Assembly (NCBI RefSeq): GCF_022678645.1
Contig: NZ_JALBWV010000008.1
Location: 1 to 64,000 of the forward strand
Direction: 5' to 3'
DNA length: 64,000 nucleotides
Origin: Saccharopolyspora soli
GTDB taxonomy: Bacteria > Actinomycetota > Actinomycetes > Mycobacteriales > Pseudonocardiaceae
The notes below the pieces were generated by a model. The model was given only the letters and a program-made list of their open reading frames with translations. It was not told the DNA's origin and made no database searches. Positions 33,135 through 42,233 of the stretch are shown piece by piece; within the stretch, counting starts at the first letter, position 1, and every line of letters starts with the position of its first letter. Position numbers and translations under genes: made by a program.

Positions 33135-33545
33135 GGACGAAGAAGGCTCAATTGGATTGGTCACCGAGCGGGACGCGTCTGCGTACCGTTTGGTGTCAAG
33201 CTGCTGCCAGCGTGCGAGCCCGTGCGGAACGTAGGGGAGGGCTTTGCCGAGGAATCTGATATTTTCGTCCTGATGGTTCTGTAGCCGATTGCTGAGGTCC
33301 ATGATTTCGGTTATGCAAAGGTCGAGTATCTTCCTGGCCGCTGTTACCGCCTCCTCAAGTGAATAGTCGTTGTGGTAGGCGAGGACTGCGGGCAGGGTGA
33401 GTGCCAGCCGTGGCTCCGGTTCGCTGGTGAAGCTCAAGATGTCATTGAAAAATCCCGTAGCTCGACCACTGCAAGAGGCTGGTACCGCAGAACAGTAGGA
33501 GCCCGCCAGCCTGGTCATGTTGAAAGTTCTGCGATGTTGAACGCC
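33135..33545 (-). pseudogene. Class I terpene synthase C-terminal relic
   Basis: On the minus strand RRTFNMTRLAGSYCSAV, then after an apparent short deletion GFFNDILSFTSE (the NDxxSxxxE magnesium-binding motif), then NDYSLEEAVTAARKILD and a terminal ARWQQLDTKRYAD-like region with the RY pair. These are the last parts of a bacterial terpene cyclase. The aspartate-rich N-terminal half is missing, so it cannot be active. Confidence 0.75.
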
Positions 33546-33580
33546 CACCCACGCGCGGGCCGGTCGCCCGAGCAGATGGA

Positions 33581-33626
33581 GTCGTGAGTGCGTAACCGGG
33601 CTCCAACCCGGTTGCGCACTCACGAC
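33581..33626. terminator. 20-bp-stem hairpin
   Basis: GTCGTGAGTGCGTAACCGGG, six loop bases, CCCGGTTGCGCACTCACGAC: one G-T pair in 20. It lies directly downstream of the Nudix gene (minus strand, stop 33642) and would stop its transcript. Confidence 0.75.
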
Positions 33627-33641
33627 TGCTTGCTGGGGTGT

Positions 33642-34106
33642 TCAGAAGCCGTAGGTGGTTATTCGGGGGAGGGTTTTGGTTTGGAGGTGTTGGAGGATGT
33701 AGTGCTCGTGGGGGACCGTGGGGTTCGGTAGTTCTTCCAGGGGGAACCATTGCAGGTCTGCTGCTTTGTCGGGTTCGGCTCGGTGGGGGTGGCCCGTCCA
33801 GCTGCGGCATTCGAAGAAGAAGTCGACCCGTTCGTTCAGCGGTTTGCTGTCGCCCTGGGTTCGGTGCATTACCGATAGCGGTACCAGGTCCTCGGCCGCG
33901 ATCGCGATGCCCAGTTCTTCAGCTGCTTCCCGGCATGCCGCTTCGACGACCGATTCGCCGGATTCGACGTGGCCTGCTACGGCCATTGCCCAGTGGCCGT
34001 CCATGTAGCCGGTGTCCTGTCGGAGTTGGAGCAGCACTTGCTCGCCATCGTCGGATCTGCGGAGCGCGACGTAGACGGATGGAACGACCTGGAATCGATC
34101 AGCCAT
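33642..34106 (-). CDS. Nudix hydrolase
   Basis: 154 residues. The Nudix box is complete: GHVESGESVVEAACREAAEELGI (read in two parts, GHVESGE then REAAEELGI) around residues 45-67. The upstream YMDGHWAMAVAGH is like that of many 8-oxo-dGTP or general NDP-X pyrophosphatases. ATG 34106 is taken in preference to a longer ORF to 34181 without support. It is a stand-alone gene. Confidence 0.88.
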   Translation of the reverse strand: MADRFQVVPSVYVALRRSDDGEQVLLQLRQDTGYMDGHWAMAVAGHVESGESVVEAACREAAEELGIAIAAEDLVPLSVMHRTQGDSKPLNERVDFFFECRSWTGHPHRAEPDKAADLQWFPLEELPNPTVPHEHYILQHLQTKTLPRITTYGF

Positions 34107-34297
34107 GGAAGCGACTTTAGAGCAACGCAGCCGCGCCAAGAAGTCCACAGTGGAAGATCCGCCCGCGATGTGGCGCAGCACGGGAGTGGGCTCCTGCCAT
34201 TGCTCCTTGAGGTGCGCGTTCGATGCATCTGCCTCGGGAGAGGCCGGGCGGGTGCTAGAACGTTGACTCGCGATGAGCGCAGGAGAGGAGACCGTTC

Positions 34298-34841
34298 GTG
34301 CTCGGTACGGGGACGGCGTCCCGCATCACCATTCGCGCGTTGTGCGCGGCAATCGCGATACCCCTCGGCTTGCTGCTGGCGGCATGTGGTTCGTCCCCGC
34401 CGACGGGCGGCGCGGAGTCGACCACCGCGACCCAGCAGAGCCCTGGTGAGTCCGGCGGCGACGTGTACAGCCAGCAGATCCTCGTTTCTCGCGCTGATGG
34501 GCAGTTCGACTGGGTCACGGTGTTCATCGTGCGCAAGCCGGACGACGACCTGGCGATCGTGGACGCGGGAAGATCTGGACGACTTCCGCGCGAACAACAA
34601 CCTCTTCAGCGAGGACGACGAGATCACCTTGCCGAAGGACTTCCCCTCGATCGACACGACGGGAGACATCGAACTGATCACGGTTTCGGGTCACACCAGC
34701 ACATCCTGGATGTGGTGGCTGTCGGGCGGAATCGTCTTGGTGGCGATCATCGGCGGCGGTGGATTCCTCTGGATGCGTGCGAGCGGTCGGAATCCCCGAG
34801 CTGCGGCTCCGGACACAGGCCCGCAAGGGCCTGCACCGTAG
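34298..34841 (+). pseudogene. Lipoprotein/membrane protein gene with +1 frameshift
   Basis: GTG 34298 follows AGGAGAGGAG and opens a lipoprotein signal (IPLGLLLAACGS) and a polar region to IVDAG near residue 91. After the GGG at 34567-34569 the sensible frame shifts: EDLDDFRANNNLFSEDDEIT, then a membrane segment WWLSGGIVLVAIIGGGGFLW and a short tail to the stop at 34839-34841. Removing one G gives a continuous protein of about 180 residues. It is either a real mutation or a sequencing error in a G-run. No family recognised. Confidence 0.6.
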
Positions 34842-34937
34842 GGCGCCGTTGCTCGACCACTGCCGCTGGCCGCGGGTCAGGATCCGTACGATTATGTGCT
34901 CCACATCACAACCGCGAGATCGGGTGGGGTCGGGACG

Positions 34938-35333
34938 TCAGAGCGTGAGGGACGCCCAGCCGCCACCCTCGGCGAGCAGCGTCTGCACGCCCTTGGCGTG
35001 GTCCGCGAACCCGGCGAGGTCGCTGTGCAGCAGCGCGGTGCGTTCGCTGTCCAGCGGCGCGGTGTCGCCCTGCCACAGCTCGCACGTCCAGCTCGCGGCC
35101 GGGTACATCGACCGCAGCAGCCCGACGACCTTGGCGGACTCGGAACCACCCGCGGCCAGGTAGTCCGAAAGTATTTCGTCACACGTCGCCATCAGTTCCC
35201 GCAGGCCGTGCACCGCTTCGCCGGGGCTGCCGTCCCAGTCGGCGCTAGGCCAAGCGGACGAGCTGAGCGCGAGCCACAACCGCCACCCAGCGATCAGCTC
35301 CTCGTGGTCCCGTGGCGTCCACTGCCCGTCCAT
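34938..35333 (-). CDS. Hypothetical protein, 131 residues
   Basis: I do not recognise the family. It is soluble, with Trp-rich acidic stretches (MDGQWTPRDHEELIAGWRLW) and predicted helices, and no signal or membrane segment. ATG 35333 is chosen; the ORF extends to a TTG at 35351. Codon use fits a real gene (G/C third positions). It stands alone, convergent with the frameshifted lipoprotein gene. Confidence 0.65.
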   Translation of the reverse strand: MDGQWTPRDHEELIAGWRLWLALSSSAWPSADWDGSPGEAVHGLRELMATCDEILSDYLAAGGSESAKVVGLLRSMYPAASWTCELWQGDTAPLDSERTALLHSDLAGFADHAKGVQTLLAEGGGWASLTL

Positions 35334-35500
35334 ATCCCGAGTGTGCGCCAATTCCGGTGTTCCGGACGGATGGCATTGCTCACTTTCGCGACAGCTCGGC
35401 GGAACCAGAACTGAACGCCCGCGTTCCCGAGGGCATCAGCTCGGGCTGTCGGTGCCCACAGTGGACGGATCGGCCGCGGGGTTCCCTGTGGGGGCGGCCA

Positions 35501-36160
35501 CTACTCACCGTCCTCCGGGTTCATGCCGAGCAGGGGCAGGCATGGGGCGAGGCCGTCGACGTGGACGGGGATGGTGCGGTGCTGTTCCCAAGCCGACCGG
35601 GTGAGGCGGAGCCGACGTTCGATCGCCAGGGTTCCGCGGATCACACGACGGTTGATGCCGTCGGATTGGTACCCGAACCTGCCGGAAACTGCCTGCGAGG
35701 CGACGTTGTGCTCGAACGCACTGGAGACGGCCTCCGCCGCGTCCAACTCGGCGAAGGCCAGGTGCAGGACCGCGGCCCGCATCTCGGTGCCGATCCCGCG
35801 TCCCTGATGACGTTGTCCCAACCAGGAGCCGGTGTGCACCTCGTGGGTGATGGCGAGGTCTCGCGCGCCGATGGTCTGCTGCCCCACGATGACACCCTCG
35901 TGGAAGACCGTGAGGTCCAGCGACCAGTCCTGCGGCGTCCAGTTCCCCAACTGCCGCCAGTGGTGCTGGACGACGCTTCGGGCGACGTCCGCGGGTGGCT
36001 GGTCGGTCCACGGGACCGAGAAGGGCATGACGTCGGGATCGTGGATACCGCCAGCCGCCAGATCGGCCAGCGAACCGAGTTCCTCCGGGGACGGCAGGCG
36101 AAGTTCGAGGCGCGGTGTCCTCAGCCGCAGCCCGAGCAATGGGAAGTGGTCAACGAGCAT
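35501..36160 (-). CDS. GNAT acetyltransferase (RimJ/RimL type)
   Basis: 219 residues. RLRTPRLELRLPSPEEL opens as in RimJ/RimL-like enzymes, and the acetyl-CoA loop is GQRHQGRGIGTEMRAAVLHLA, followed by a SAFEHNVASQAVSGRFGYQ motif for the acceptor site. It should transfer an acetyl group to an amine such as a protein N-terminus or small molecule. The divergent kinase-like gene starts 26 bp away. Confidence 0.88.
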   Translation of the reverse strand: MLVDHFPLLGLRLRTPRLELRLPSPEELGSLADLAAGGIHDPDVMPFSVPWTDQPPADVARSVVQHHWRQLGNWTPQDWSLDLTVFHEGVIVGQQTIGARDLAITHEVHTGSWLGQRHQGRGIGTEMRAAVLHLAFAELDAAEAVSSAFEHNVASQAVSGRFGYQSDGINRRVIRGTLAIERRLRLTRSAWEQHRTIPVHVDGLAPCLPLLGMNPEDGE

Positions 36161-36186
36161 GGCCCCATCCTGATCGGTAGGCGGCG

Positions 36187-36822
36187 ATGGAGCACGTCCA
36201 TTTCTTGAGCATCACCGGGCCGCGCGCTGGTGCGCGCCTGCGGTCGCTGCGCTGTCGAGGGCTTGGACTTTCGGTCGTGGCGTGCGTGGGGAGCGGGGAC
36301 ACGCGGCTGGTCGTGTTGCGCGGTCCTTCGGGTTCGGGCAAATCCTCGACGGCACGCCGGTTGCGGGCTCATCTCGGGCGTGGTGTCGCGCTCGTCGAGC
36401 AGGACTACCTTCGGCGGGTCGTGCTCAAGGAGCGGGATGTGCCTGGCGGGGCGAACATCGAGCTGATCTCCGCGACCGCGCGATTCGCCCTCGACCGCGG
36501 GTGGCACGTCATCGTCGACGGCATCATGTACGCCGAGCGCTACCGGGAGATGCTCGATCAGCTGCGGCGTGATCATCTCGGCAGCAGTGCGTTCTACTAC
36601 TTCGATGTGGCCTGGGAGGAGACGCTGCGGCGTCACGAAACTCGGCCCCAGGCCGCCGAATTCGGCGTCGAGGAGATGCGGGGGTGGTATCGCGACGCCG
36701 ATCTGCTGGGTTTCGTCGCGGAGCGCACGATTCCCCAGGTATCGACGCTGGATGAGACCGTGACCCGCATCCTGCGCGAGGCGTTCGGCGGGCAGGGCGG
36801 GGGAGGCCGCGCCGAGAAGTGA
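36187..36822 (+). CDS. P-loop kinase-like protein (AAA_33 type)
   Basis: 211 residues from ATG 36187. The P-loop is LRGPSGSGKSSTARRL at about residues 44-59, with VALVEQDYLRR and WHVIVDGIMYAERYREML matching the predicted-kinase/zeta-toxin-like family. The first 30 residues look less conserved; a GTG near 36277 could be the true start. It probably phosphorylates a small molecule; the substrate is unknown. Confidence 0.78.
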   Translation: MEHVHFLSITGPRAGARLRSLRCRGLGLSVVACVGSGDTRLVVLRGPSGSGKSSTARRLRAHLGRGVALVEQDYLRRVVLKERDVPGGANIELISATARFALDRGWHVIVDGIMYAERYREMLDQLRRDHLGSSAFYYFDVAWEETLRRHETRPQAAEFGVEEMRGWYRDADLLGFVAERTIPQVSTLDETVTRILREAFGGQGGGGRAEK

Positions 36823-36912
36823 TCGCGCCAGACCCCTGGCGTTCGGAGTTAGGGTGCTCCCCGCAGTCGGTTCAGTTGCGTCGTCATCGCCGCCGAACGT
36901 TGGGAGTAGGCC

Positions 36913-38001
36913 ATGTCAGCACAGCCATCCACCGCGACCTCTGCCGCGACAGCCGGGCAGGCGCCAGCCTCGATGCCGTTGCTTCCCACCTCGCTGGTCG
37001 GCAGTTACGCGCAGCCTGAGTGGCTGATCGACCGCGCGAAGCTCGCCGGTCGGTTCCCGCCCCGGGTCCGCGCCCGCGAGCTGTGGCGGATCGAACCCGA
37101 ACACCTGGCCGAGGCCCAGGACGACGCCACGATCCTCGCGATCCGCGCTCAGGAGGACGCCGGGCTCGACATCCTGACCGACGGGGAGATCCGGCGGGAG
37201 AGCTACTCCAACCACTTCGCCACCGCCCTCGACGGCGTCGACATCGACAACCCCGGCACGGCGCTGGACCGCAGCGGCCATCCCAATCCGGTGCCGCGCA
37301 TCGTCGGACCGATCGCGCGTCGGTATCCGATCGAGGTCGACGACCTGCGTTTCCTGCGCGCCCACACCGATCGCCCGGTGAAGATGACCGTGCCGGGTCC
37401 GTTCACCATGTCCCAGCAGGCGCAGAACGACCACTACCCGGACGCGGAGGCCGCCGCGATGGACTACGCGGCCGCCGTGAACGCCGAGATCAAGGACCTG
37501 CACGCCGCGGGCGCGGACATCGTGCAGATCGACGAGCCGTACATGCAGGCGCGGCCCGACGCCGCCCGCGCCTACGGGCTGGCGGCGCTCAACGCCGCCC
37601 TCGACGGAGTCAGCGGCGTGACGGCCGTGCACATCTGCTTCGGCTACGCGGCGATCATCCACGCGCGGCCCGAGGGGTACTCGTTCCTTCCCGAGCTGGC
37701 GGGCTGCCCGGTGGACCAGATCTCCATCGAGACCGCCCAGTCCGGACTGGACCTCGGGGTGCTCGCCGATCTCACCGACAAGACGATCATCCTCGGGGTG
37801 CTCGACCTGTCCGACCCCGAGGTCGAGAGCATCGACACCGTGGCCGAGCGCACCCGTCGGGCGTTCGATTGGGTCGGGCCGCAGCAGGTGGTCATGGCCA
37901 CTGACTGCGGGATGAAGTACCTGCCGCGGGAGTCCGCGTTCGGCAAGCTGCGTGCGATGGCCCAGGCAGCGGCGCTGCTGCGGCGCGAACTCAACGGCTG
38001 A
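36913..38001 (+). CDS. MetE C-terminal-like (cobalamin-independent methionine synthase family) protein
   Basis: 362 residues, equal to the catalytic C-terminal half of MetE. It keeps the zinc-site residues in AVHICFGY (His, Cys), SIETAQSGLD (Glu) and MATDCGMKYLP (Cys), and the start LPTSLVGSYAQPEWL is typical. Such short proteins transfer a methyl group from a donor other than the polyglutamated folate, for example methylcobalamin-linked or small donors, and in actinomycetes they can serve specialised pathways. A strong terminator follows, so it forms its own unit. Confidence 0.87.
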   Translation: MSAQPSTATSAATAGQAPASMPLLPTSLVGSYAQPEWLIDRAKLAGRFPPRVRARELWRIEPEHLAEAQDDATILAIRAQEDAGLDILTDGEIRRESYSNHFATALDGVDIDNPGTALDRSGHPNPVPRIVGPIARRYPIEVDDLRFLRAHTDRPVKMTVPGPFTMSQQAQNDHYPDAEAAAMDYAAAVNAEIKDLHAAGADIVQIDEPYMQARPDAARAYGLAALNAALDGVSGVTAVHICFGYAAIIHARPEGYSFLPELAGCPVDQISIETAQSGLDLGVLADLTDKTIILGVLDLSDPEVESIDTVAERTRRAFDWVGPQQVVMATDCGMKYLPRESAFGKLRAMAQAAALLRRELNG

Positions 38002-38012
38002 CCGCGCACCGG

Positions 38013-38068
38013 GATCTCCGGCCGAGGTCGACAGTCCACAGCTGGCGAGCTCGGCCGGAGATCTTTTT
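38013..38068 (+). terminator. Intrinsic terminator after MetE-like gene
   Basis: GATCTCCGGCCGAG, 23 loop bases, CTCGGCCGGAGATC: a perfect 14-bp stem followed at once by TTTTT. A textbook Rho-independent terminator. Confidence 0.9.
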
Positions 38069-38334
38069 GGGCAGTACGCCGGAAATTCGACCGCAGTGGC
38101 GCACGCTGCCGGTACAACGGCGGCGGATTCGAACATTTCGCCACGTTGGTCGCTGCGTGAACTCAGCCGCGTCGCCACGGATAAAAACCGCAAATCGAGA
38201 GGTTATTCGATGGAGCGGAATTTGGTACCGAGTTTATTCCTCTCTTAGGTATTTGCTGGTTAACATCCGATGACGCGGACCGTCGCCGGAGCTACGGATG
38301 CGGTCCGGCAACGCGAACCTGATGCGAGGTCCCC

Positions 38335-39174
38335 GTGGCGGTAGCACGACTGACAGGTTCCGGCGGCGGTGCGCCGCCAGCGGCTTCCGCCTTCCCGCAG
38401 ATGCTCGCCCTGTCGAACGTCAGCAAGCGGTTCACCGTGGACGATCGGGAGTTCGTCGCGGTGACGGATGTGAACCTGGACATCGCCGCTGGCGAGTTCG
38501 TCTGCGTGGTGGGTCCGAGCGGATGTGGCAAGAGCACCCTGCTGATGATGATGGCGGGCCTGCTCGCCCCGAGCTCCGGCCGGATCGAGATGGCGGGGAC
38601 CGAGGTCACCTCGCCCGCGCCGTCGCGGGGCGTGGTGTTCCAGGAGGGCGGCGTCCTGCCGTGGCGCACGGTGCTGCGCAACGTCACCTACGGTCTGGAA
38701 CTCCAGGGGTCCGGCACCCGGTCCGAACGGATCGGCCGCGCGCGCGAATACCTCCGCATGGTCGGCCTGGCCGACTTCGAGAACCGGCTGCCCAAGGAAC
38801 TTTCCGGTGGCATGCGGCAGCGGCTGGCGATCGCGCAGAGCCTGGTCTGCGATCCGCAGGTGTTGCTGATGGACGAACCCTTCGGCGCGCTCGACGCGTT
38901 CACCAGGGAGTCGTTGCAACTGGCCTTGCTCGACATCTGGGAGAACCAGCGGACCACGGTGTGCTTCGTGACGCACAGCGTGGATGAGGCGGTGATCCTC
39001 GCCGACCGGATCGTGGTGATGGCCGCCCGACCGGGTCGGGTGGCGATGGAGGTCTCGGTGCCGCTGGCCCGACCCCGGACGGCCGAGGTCCGGGCGACGG
39101 AGGAGTTCCAAAAGATTCGCCAGGTCGTCTGGCAGGCGATGAACGACCAGTCCGTGGTGGGCAGCGATGAGTGA
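38335..39174 (+). CDS. ABC transporter ATP-binding protein (SsuB/TauB-like)
   Basis: 279 residues. Walker A VGPSGCGKSTLL at about residue 61, Q-loop VVFQEGGVLPW, signature ELSGGMRQRLAIAQS, Walker B VLLMDEPFGALDAFTRE, switch VTHSVDEAVIL. GTG 38335 gives a 22-residue polar N-terminus; ATG 38401 would start right at the domain. It is first in an importer operon and overlaps the permease by 8 bp. The 266-bp gap upstream is AT-richer than its surroundings and should hold the promoter. Confidence 0.92.
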   Translation: MAVARLTGSGGGAPPAASAFPQMLALSNVSKRFTVDDREFVAVTDVNLDIAAGEFVCVVGPSGCGKSTLLMMMAGLLAPSSGRIEMAGTEVTSPAPSRGVVFQEGGVLPWRTVLRNVTYGLELQGSGTRSERIGRAREYLRMVGLADFENRLPKELSGGMRQRLAIAQSLVCDPQVLLMDEPFGALDAFTRESLQLALLDIWENQRTTVCFVTHSVDEAVILADRIVVMAARPGRVAMEVSVPLARPRTAEVRATEEFQKIRQVVWQAMNDQSVVGSDE

Positions 39175-40030
39175 CACGACCGAGAGCGCACAGCTCACCG
39201 CGACGCGACCTTCCGAACAGGTCGTAAGCACCTCCGCGGGATCGCCCCGAGCGCGCAAGGCTTGGCGCCGCGTTGGCATCGCCGCGTTTCGGCTCACGCC
39301 GTTCGTCCTAATCCTGGCCCTGTGGGCGGCCGGGTCCGCGCTCGGTCGGCTCGATCCCCTGGTGATTCCCGCGCCGAGCCGCGTCGCTGCCGCACTGTGG
39401 GACGAACTGTTCATCAACGGATCAATGTGGACGGACATCGCATCGACCATGTACCGGGTGGTCGTCGGGCTCGTCCTCGGCGTGGTGGTCGGCGTGCTCA
39501 TCGGTGTCCTGATGGGACAGTCCCGAGTCCTCTCGCACCTGTTGGATCCGCTGATCTCGTTCACCTTCCCGATGCCCAAGTTGGCCCTGCTGCCGCTGCT
39601 GATCCTCTGGCTGGGCATCGGCGAACCGTCGAAGATCGCGATGGTGCTGCTCGGCACGTTCTTCCCGATGGCGGTGAACACCTACACCGGCGTCACCGGG
39701 GTGAACCGGGTGCTGGTGTGGAACGCCCGAACCCTCGGCGCCAGCCGCCGCCAGATCCTGTGGACGGTGGTGCTGCCGTCGGTGACGCCGCACATCCTCA
39801 GCGGTATTCGGGTGGCCACCGGCATTTCGTTCGTGCTCGTCGTCGCCGCCGAGATGATCTCCGCCAACGACGGTCTCGGCTACTCGATCGTCTTCTGGCA
39901 GCGCAACTTCCGCCCCGACATCATGCTGGCCGGAATCCTGGTCACCGCAGTGCTGGGCTTCGTCCTGGACCGGCTGATCAGTCGCGCTTCGTCGCGGCTG
40001 CTGGCCTGGCAGGACTCCTCCGCGCTGTGA
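39167..40030 (+). CDS. ABC transporter permease (SsuC/TauC-like)
   Basis: 287 residues with six membrane segments after a polar 40-residue N-terminus. The ATPase-contact loop is in YTGVTGVNRVLVWNARTLGA followed by RQILWTVVLPSVTPHI. It belongs with the ATPase before it and the binding protein after it. Confidence 0.91.
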   Translation: MSDTTESAQLTATRPSEQVVSTSAGSPRARKAWRRVGIAAFRLTPFVLILALWAAGSALGRLDPLVIPAPSRVAAALWDELFINGSMWTDIASTMYRVVVGLVLGVVVGVLIGVLMGQSRVLSHLLDPLISFTFPMPKLALLPLLILWLGIGEPSKIAMVLLGTFFPMAVNTYTGVTGVNRVLVWNARTLGASRRQILWTVVLPSVTPHILSGIRVATGISFVLVVAAEMISANDGLGYSIVFWQRNFRPDIMLAGILVTAVLGFVLDRLISRASSRLLAWQDSSAL

Positions 40031-40074
40031 ACCCGTCCGCGCAGCGCACGAAACCCCCTGTGGAGGCCCGAACC

Positions 40075-41142
40075 ATGCCCGTGAACGCAACGAGGGGTCT
40101 CGCCGTCGTCGTCACGCTGTGCCTGCTGGCGCTCTCCGGCTGCGTGTCGCCTGGTTCGAGTCGGGAGATCAAGCTGGGGTACGCATCGTCGTCGCCGATC
40201 GCCACCATCCTCGCCGCCCAGCAGCGGCACAGCTGGCAGGGGCACGGGCTCGACGTCTCGCTGGAGAACGTCAACGACGTGGGGCTGTCGACCAGTCTGC
40301 TCAGCGGGAACCAGGTCCAGTTCGCGCATTCCGCGCCGACCACCGTGTTCGCCGCGGTCTCGCAGGGCGCCCCCGTCACCATCCTCGCGGGCCTGGGCTT
40401 CGGCCAGGGCGAGCACCAGGGCGGCTACCTCGCGGCCCCGGCGTCCAGCGGGATCGCCAAGCTGGCGGATCTGCGGGGCAAGAAGGTGGCGCTGACCGGC
40501 ATCGGTACCAGCTACGACTTCTACCTGCGGGCCAAGCTGGCCGGGGTCGGGCTGACCGTGGGCAAGGACGTGCAGTTCGTCCCGGTGCCCTATCCGCAGA
40601 TGATCGGCGCGTTGGCGACGAAGCAGGTCGACGCCGCAGTGCTGCTGGCGGTGGACTACGCGAAACTGCGCGCCAGGGAACCGGTGAACGTGCTCGCCAC
40701 CTCCGCCGACCTGGCCAACGCCCCGATCGAATACACCTCGTGCATCGTCGCCCGGACCGACTGGCTGGTCGATCACCGGCAGCAGGCGGTCGACTTCCTG
40801 GCTGGGCTGCTCGAAGCGGAGAAGTGGCTGCAACAGGACATCGCGCAGAACCAGGGGCAGCAGGCGCGGGCGCTGCTGCAACCGATCCTCCGGTACGACG
40901 CGCCCACCATGGACTCCTTCTACACCTACCGGCTCAGCGACATCGGTCAGGAACCGGAGCTGGCGAACCTGCTGGGGATGCCTCGTGACTTCGTCCAACC
41001 CGCGATCGAAGCGCTGCGGGCAGGTGGCGGTCTCAAAGGGCCGGTGCACGTCAACTACGAAAACACCGTTGACCTGTCCTATCTACGAGAGGCGTATCAA
41101 AAGGCCGGGTTGACCTGGAACGACTCGGCGAAGTTCCACTGA
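40075..41142 (+). CDS. ABC substrate-binding lipoprotein (NMT1/SsuA-like)
   Basis: 355 residues with a lipobox LLALSGC near residue 20. The binding-protein fold follows: IKLGYASSSPIATILAAQ, GAPVTILAGLGFG, and DLRGKKVALTGIGTSYDFYL starting the second lobe. ATG 40075 is chosen because it gives a proper signal peptide and GTGGAGG lies nine bases upstream; GTG 40027, which overlaps the permease stop, is in frame but would bury the signal. The ligand is unknown, presumably the substrate or precursor of the lyase encoded next. Confidence 0.9.
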   Translation: MPVNATRGLAVVVTLCLLALSGCVSPGSSREIKLGYASSSPIATILAAQQRHSWQGHGLDVSLENVNDVGLSTSLLSGNQVQFAHSAPTTVFAAVSQGAPVTILAGLGFGQGEHQGGYLAAPASSGIAKLADLRGKKVALTGIGTSYDFYLRAKLAGVGLTVGKDVQFVPVPYPQMIGALATKQVDAAVLLAVDYAKLRAREPVNVLATSADLANAPIEYTSCIVARTDWLVDHRQQAVDFLAGLLEAEKWLQQDIAQNQGQQARALLQPILRYDAPTMDSFYTYRLSDIGQEPELANLLGMPRDFVQPAIEALRAGGGLKGPVHVNYENTVDLSYLREAYQKAGLTWNDSAKFH

Positions 41143-41160
41143 ATGCTTGCGGAGGATGCA

Positions 41161-42141
41161 ATGGGCTCGGACTACGTTTCCAACAGCCTGCACGTGACCC
41201 TGATGACGCCGTTCGACGAGTCGGAGAAGGTGGACACGGCGGAACTGGCCAGGCAGGTGGCGCAAACCGAGCGGGTCGACCTCGACTTGCCGGTGGTGCC
41301 GATCATCAACGCCGAGGCGGGCGAAATCTACACGCTGGAACGCGAGGAACTGGTCGCCAACGTGACCGCGGCAGTCGAGGTCGCCAACGGACCGGTGGTG
41401 GCCGGGGTGGTCGGCCGCACGACGGCGGAGGCGATCGCGGTGGCGAGGGATGCTCTGGCATGTGGTGCTGCGGCGCTTTTCGTGCTCCCGCCCTACGGTT
41501 CCGCCGACATCACGACGTCGTGGAACGCGGCCCGGTACCCGGAGGTCGTCGCGGACTACTTGGGCAAGGTCGCGGACAGCGTGGGAGACGTGCCGCTGAT
41601 CGTGCACCCGACCGGGCCGCGCACCCCTGAGTACGGCATCGGCTGGCCCGTCGAGACGATCGAGGCCGTGCTGGATCGGGTGCCGACGGTCGCTGGCTGG
41701 AAGATGACCTATTCCTACGAGGGGTATCGCCGGGTCGCGCGTTTCCTGCGGGCGGAGGCGCCGCAGGTGGCGATCCTGCCGTCCAGCGCCGTGCGCTACC
41801 ACGAGAACCTGGCGAACCGGCAGCTCGACGGAGCGTGCTCCGGATCGTTCTGCTACGCGCTGGAACCGATGCTCGAACACATCCGGCTGTGGCGGGCTGG
41901 CGAGGTGGACGCGGCGACCAAGCTCTGGCAGTCCGGACTGGCCGCCCTGCACGAGTACGTCTACTCGGACTACTCGCGCCTGCACATCCGCTACAAGCTG
42001 GCCACCTGGATCGCCGGGAAGATCTCGTCGCCGCTGATGCGAGACCCGATGCCCGCCCCGCTACCCGACGAGGTGCACCGGCTGTACGAGCTGATGTCCG
42101 CAGCTGGCCTGGCGAACCGCACCCCAGCAGACCTCGATTAG
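41161..42141 (+). CDS. DapA-family (dihydrodipicolinate synthase/NAL) lyase
   Basis: 326 residues of the class I aldolase DHDPS/N-acetylneuraminate-lyase superfamily. The Schiff-base lysine is in VAGWKMTYSYEG (about residue 178). LHVTLMTPFDESEKVD opens the barrel and NAEAGEIYTLEREEL is the early loop with GE. ATG 41161 follows GGAGG exactly; ATG 41143 lies upstream. It shares an operon with an SsuABC-like importer, so it likely cleaves or condenses an imported keto or hydroxy acid. The true reaction is not readable. Confidence 0.88.
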   Translation: MGSDYVSNSLHVTLMTPFDESEKVDTAELARQVAQTERVDLDLPVVPIINAEAGEIYTLEREELVANVTAAVEVANGPVVAGVVGRTTAEAIAVARDALACGAAALFVLPPYGSADITTSWNAARYPEVVADYLGKVADSVGDVPLIVHPTGPRTPEYGIGWPVETIEAVLDRVPTVAGWKMTYSYEGYRRVARFLRAEAPQVAILPSSAVRYHENLANRQLDGACSGSFCYALEPMLEHIRLWRAGEVDAATKLWQSGLAALHEYVYSDYSRLHIRYKLATWIAGKISSPLMRDPMPAPLPDEVHRLYELMSAAGLANRTPADLD

Positions 42142-42169
42142 CTGCACCCCGCAGAGTGAAAGAGATGGA

Positions 42170-42216
42170 GTGAGGGGCACCCTTCACCAACTTACTTGGT
42201 AAAGGGTGCCCCTCAC
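42170..42216. terminator. Two-way terminator between convergent operons
   Basis: GTGAGGGGCACCCTT ... AAGGGTGCCCCTCAC, a perfect 15-bp stem extended by ACCAA/TTGGT toward the loop. It lies between the DapA-family gene (plus) and the permease gene ending at 42234 (minus). Confidence 0.85.
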
Positions 42217-42233
42217 GCCTCACCTGAATGGGG

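Noticed and set aside
38211-38249. 12-codon ORF (MERNLVPSLFLS) before the ABC importer, possible leader peptide
   Set aside because: GAGAGG precedes it, but it has no run of regulatory codons and I see no terminator/antiterminator pair.
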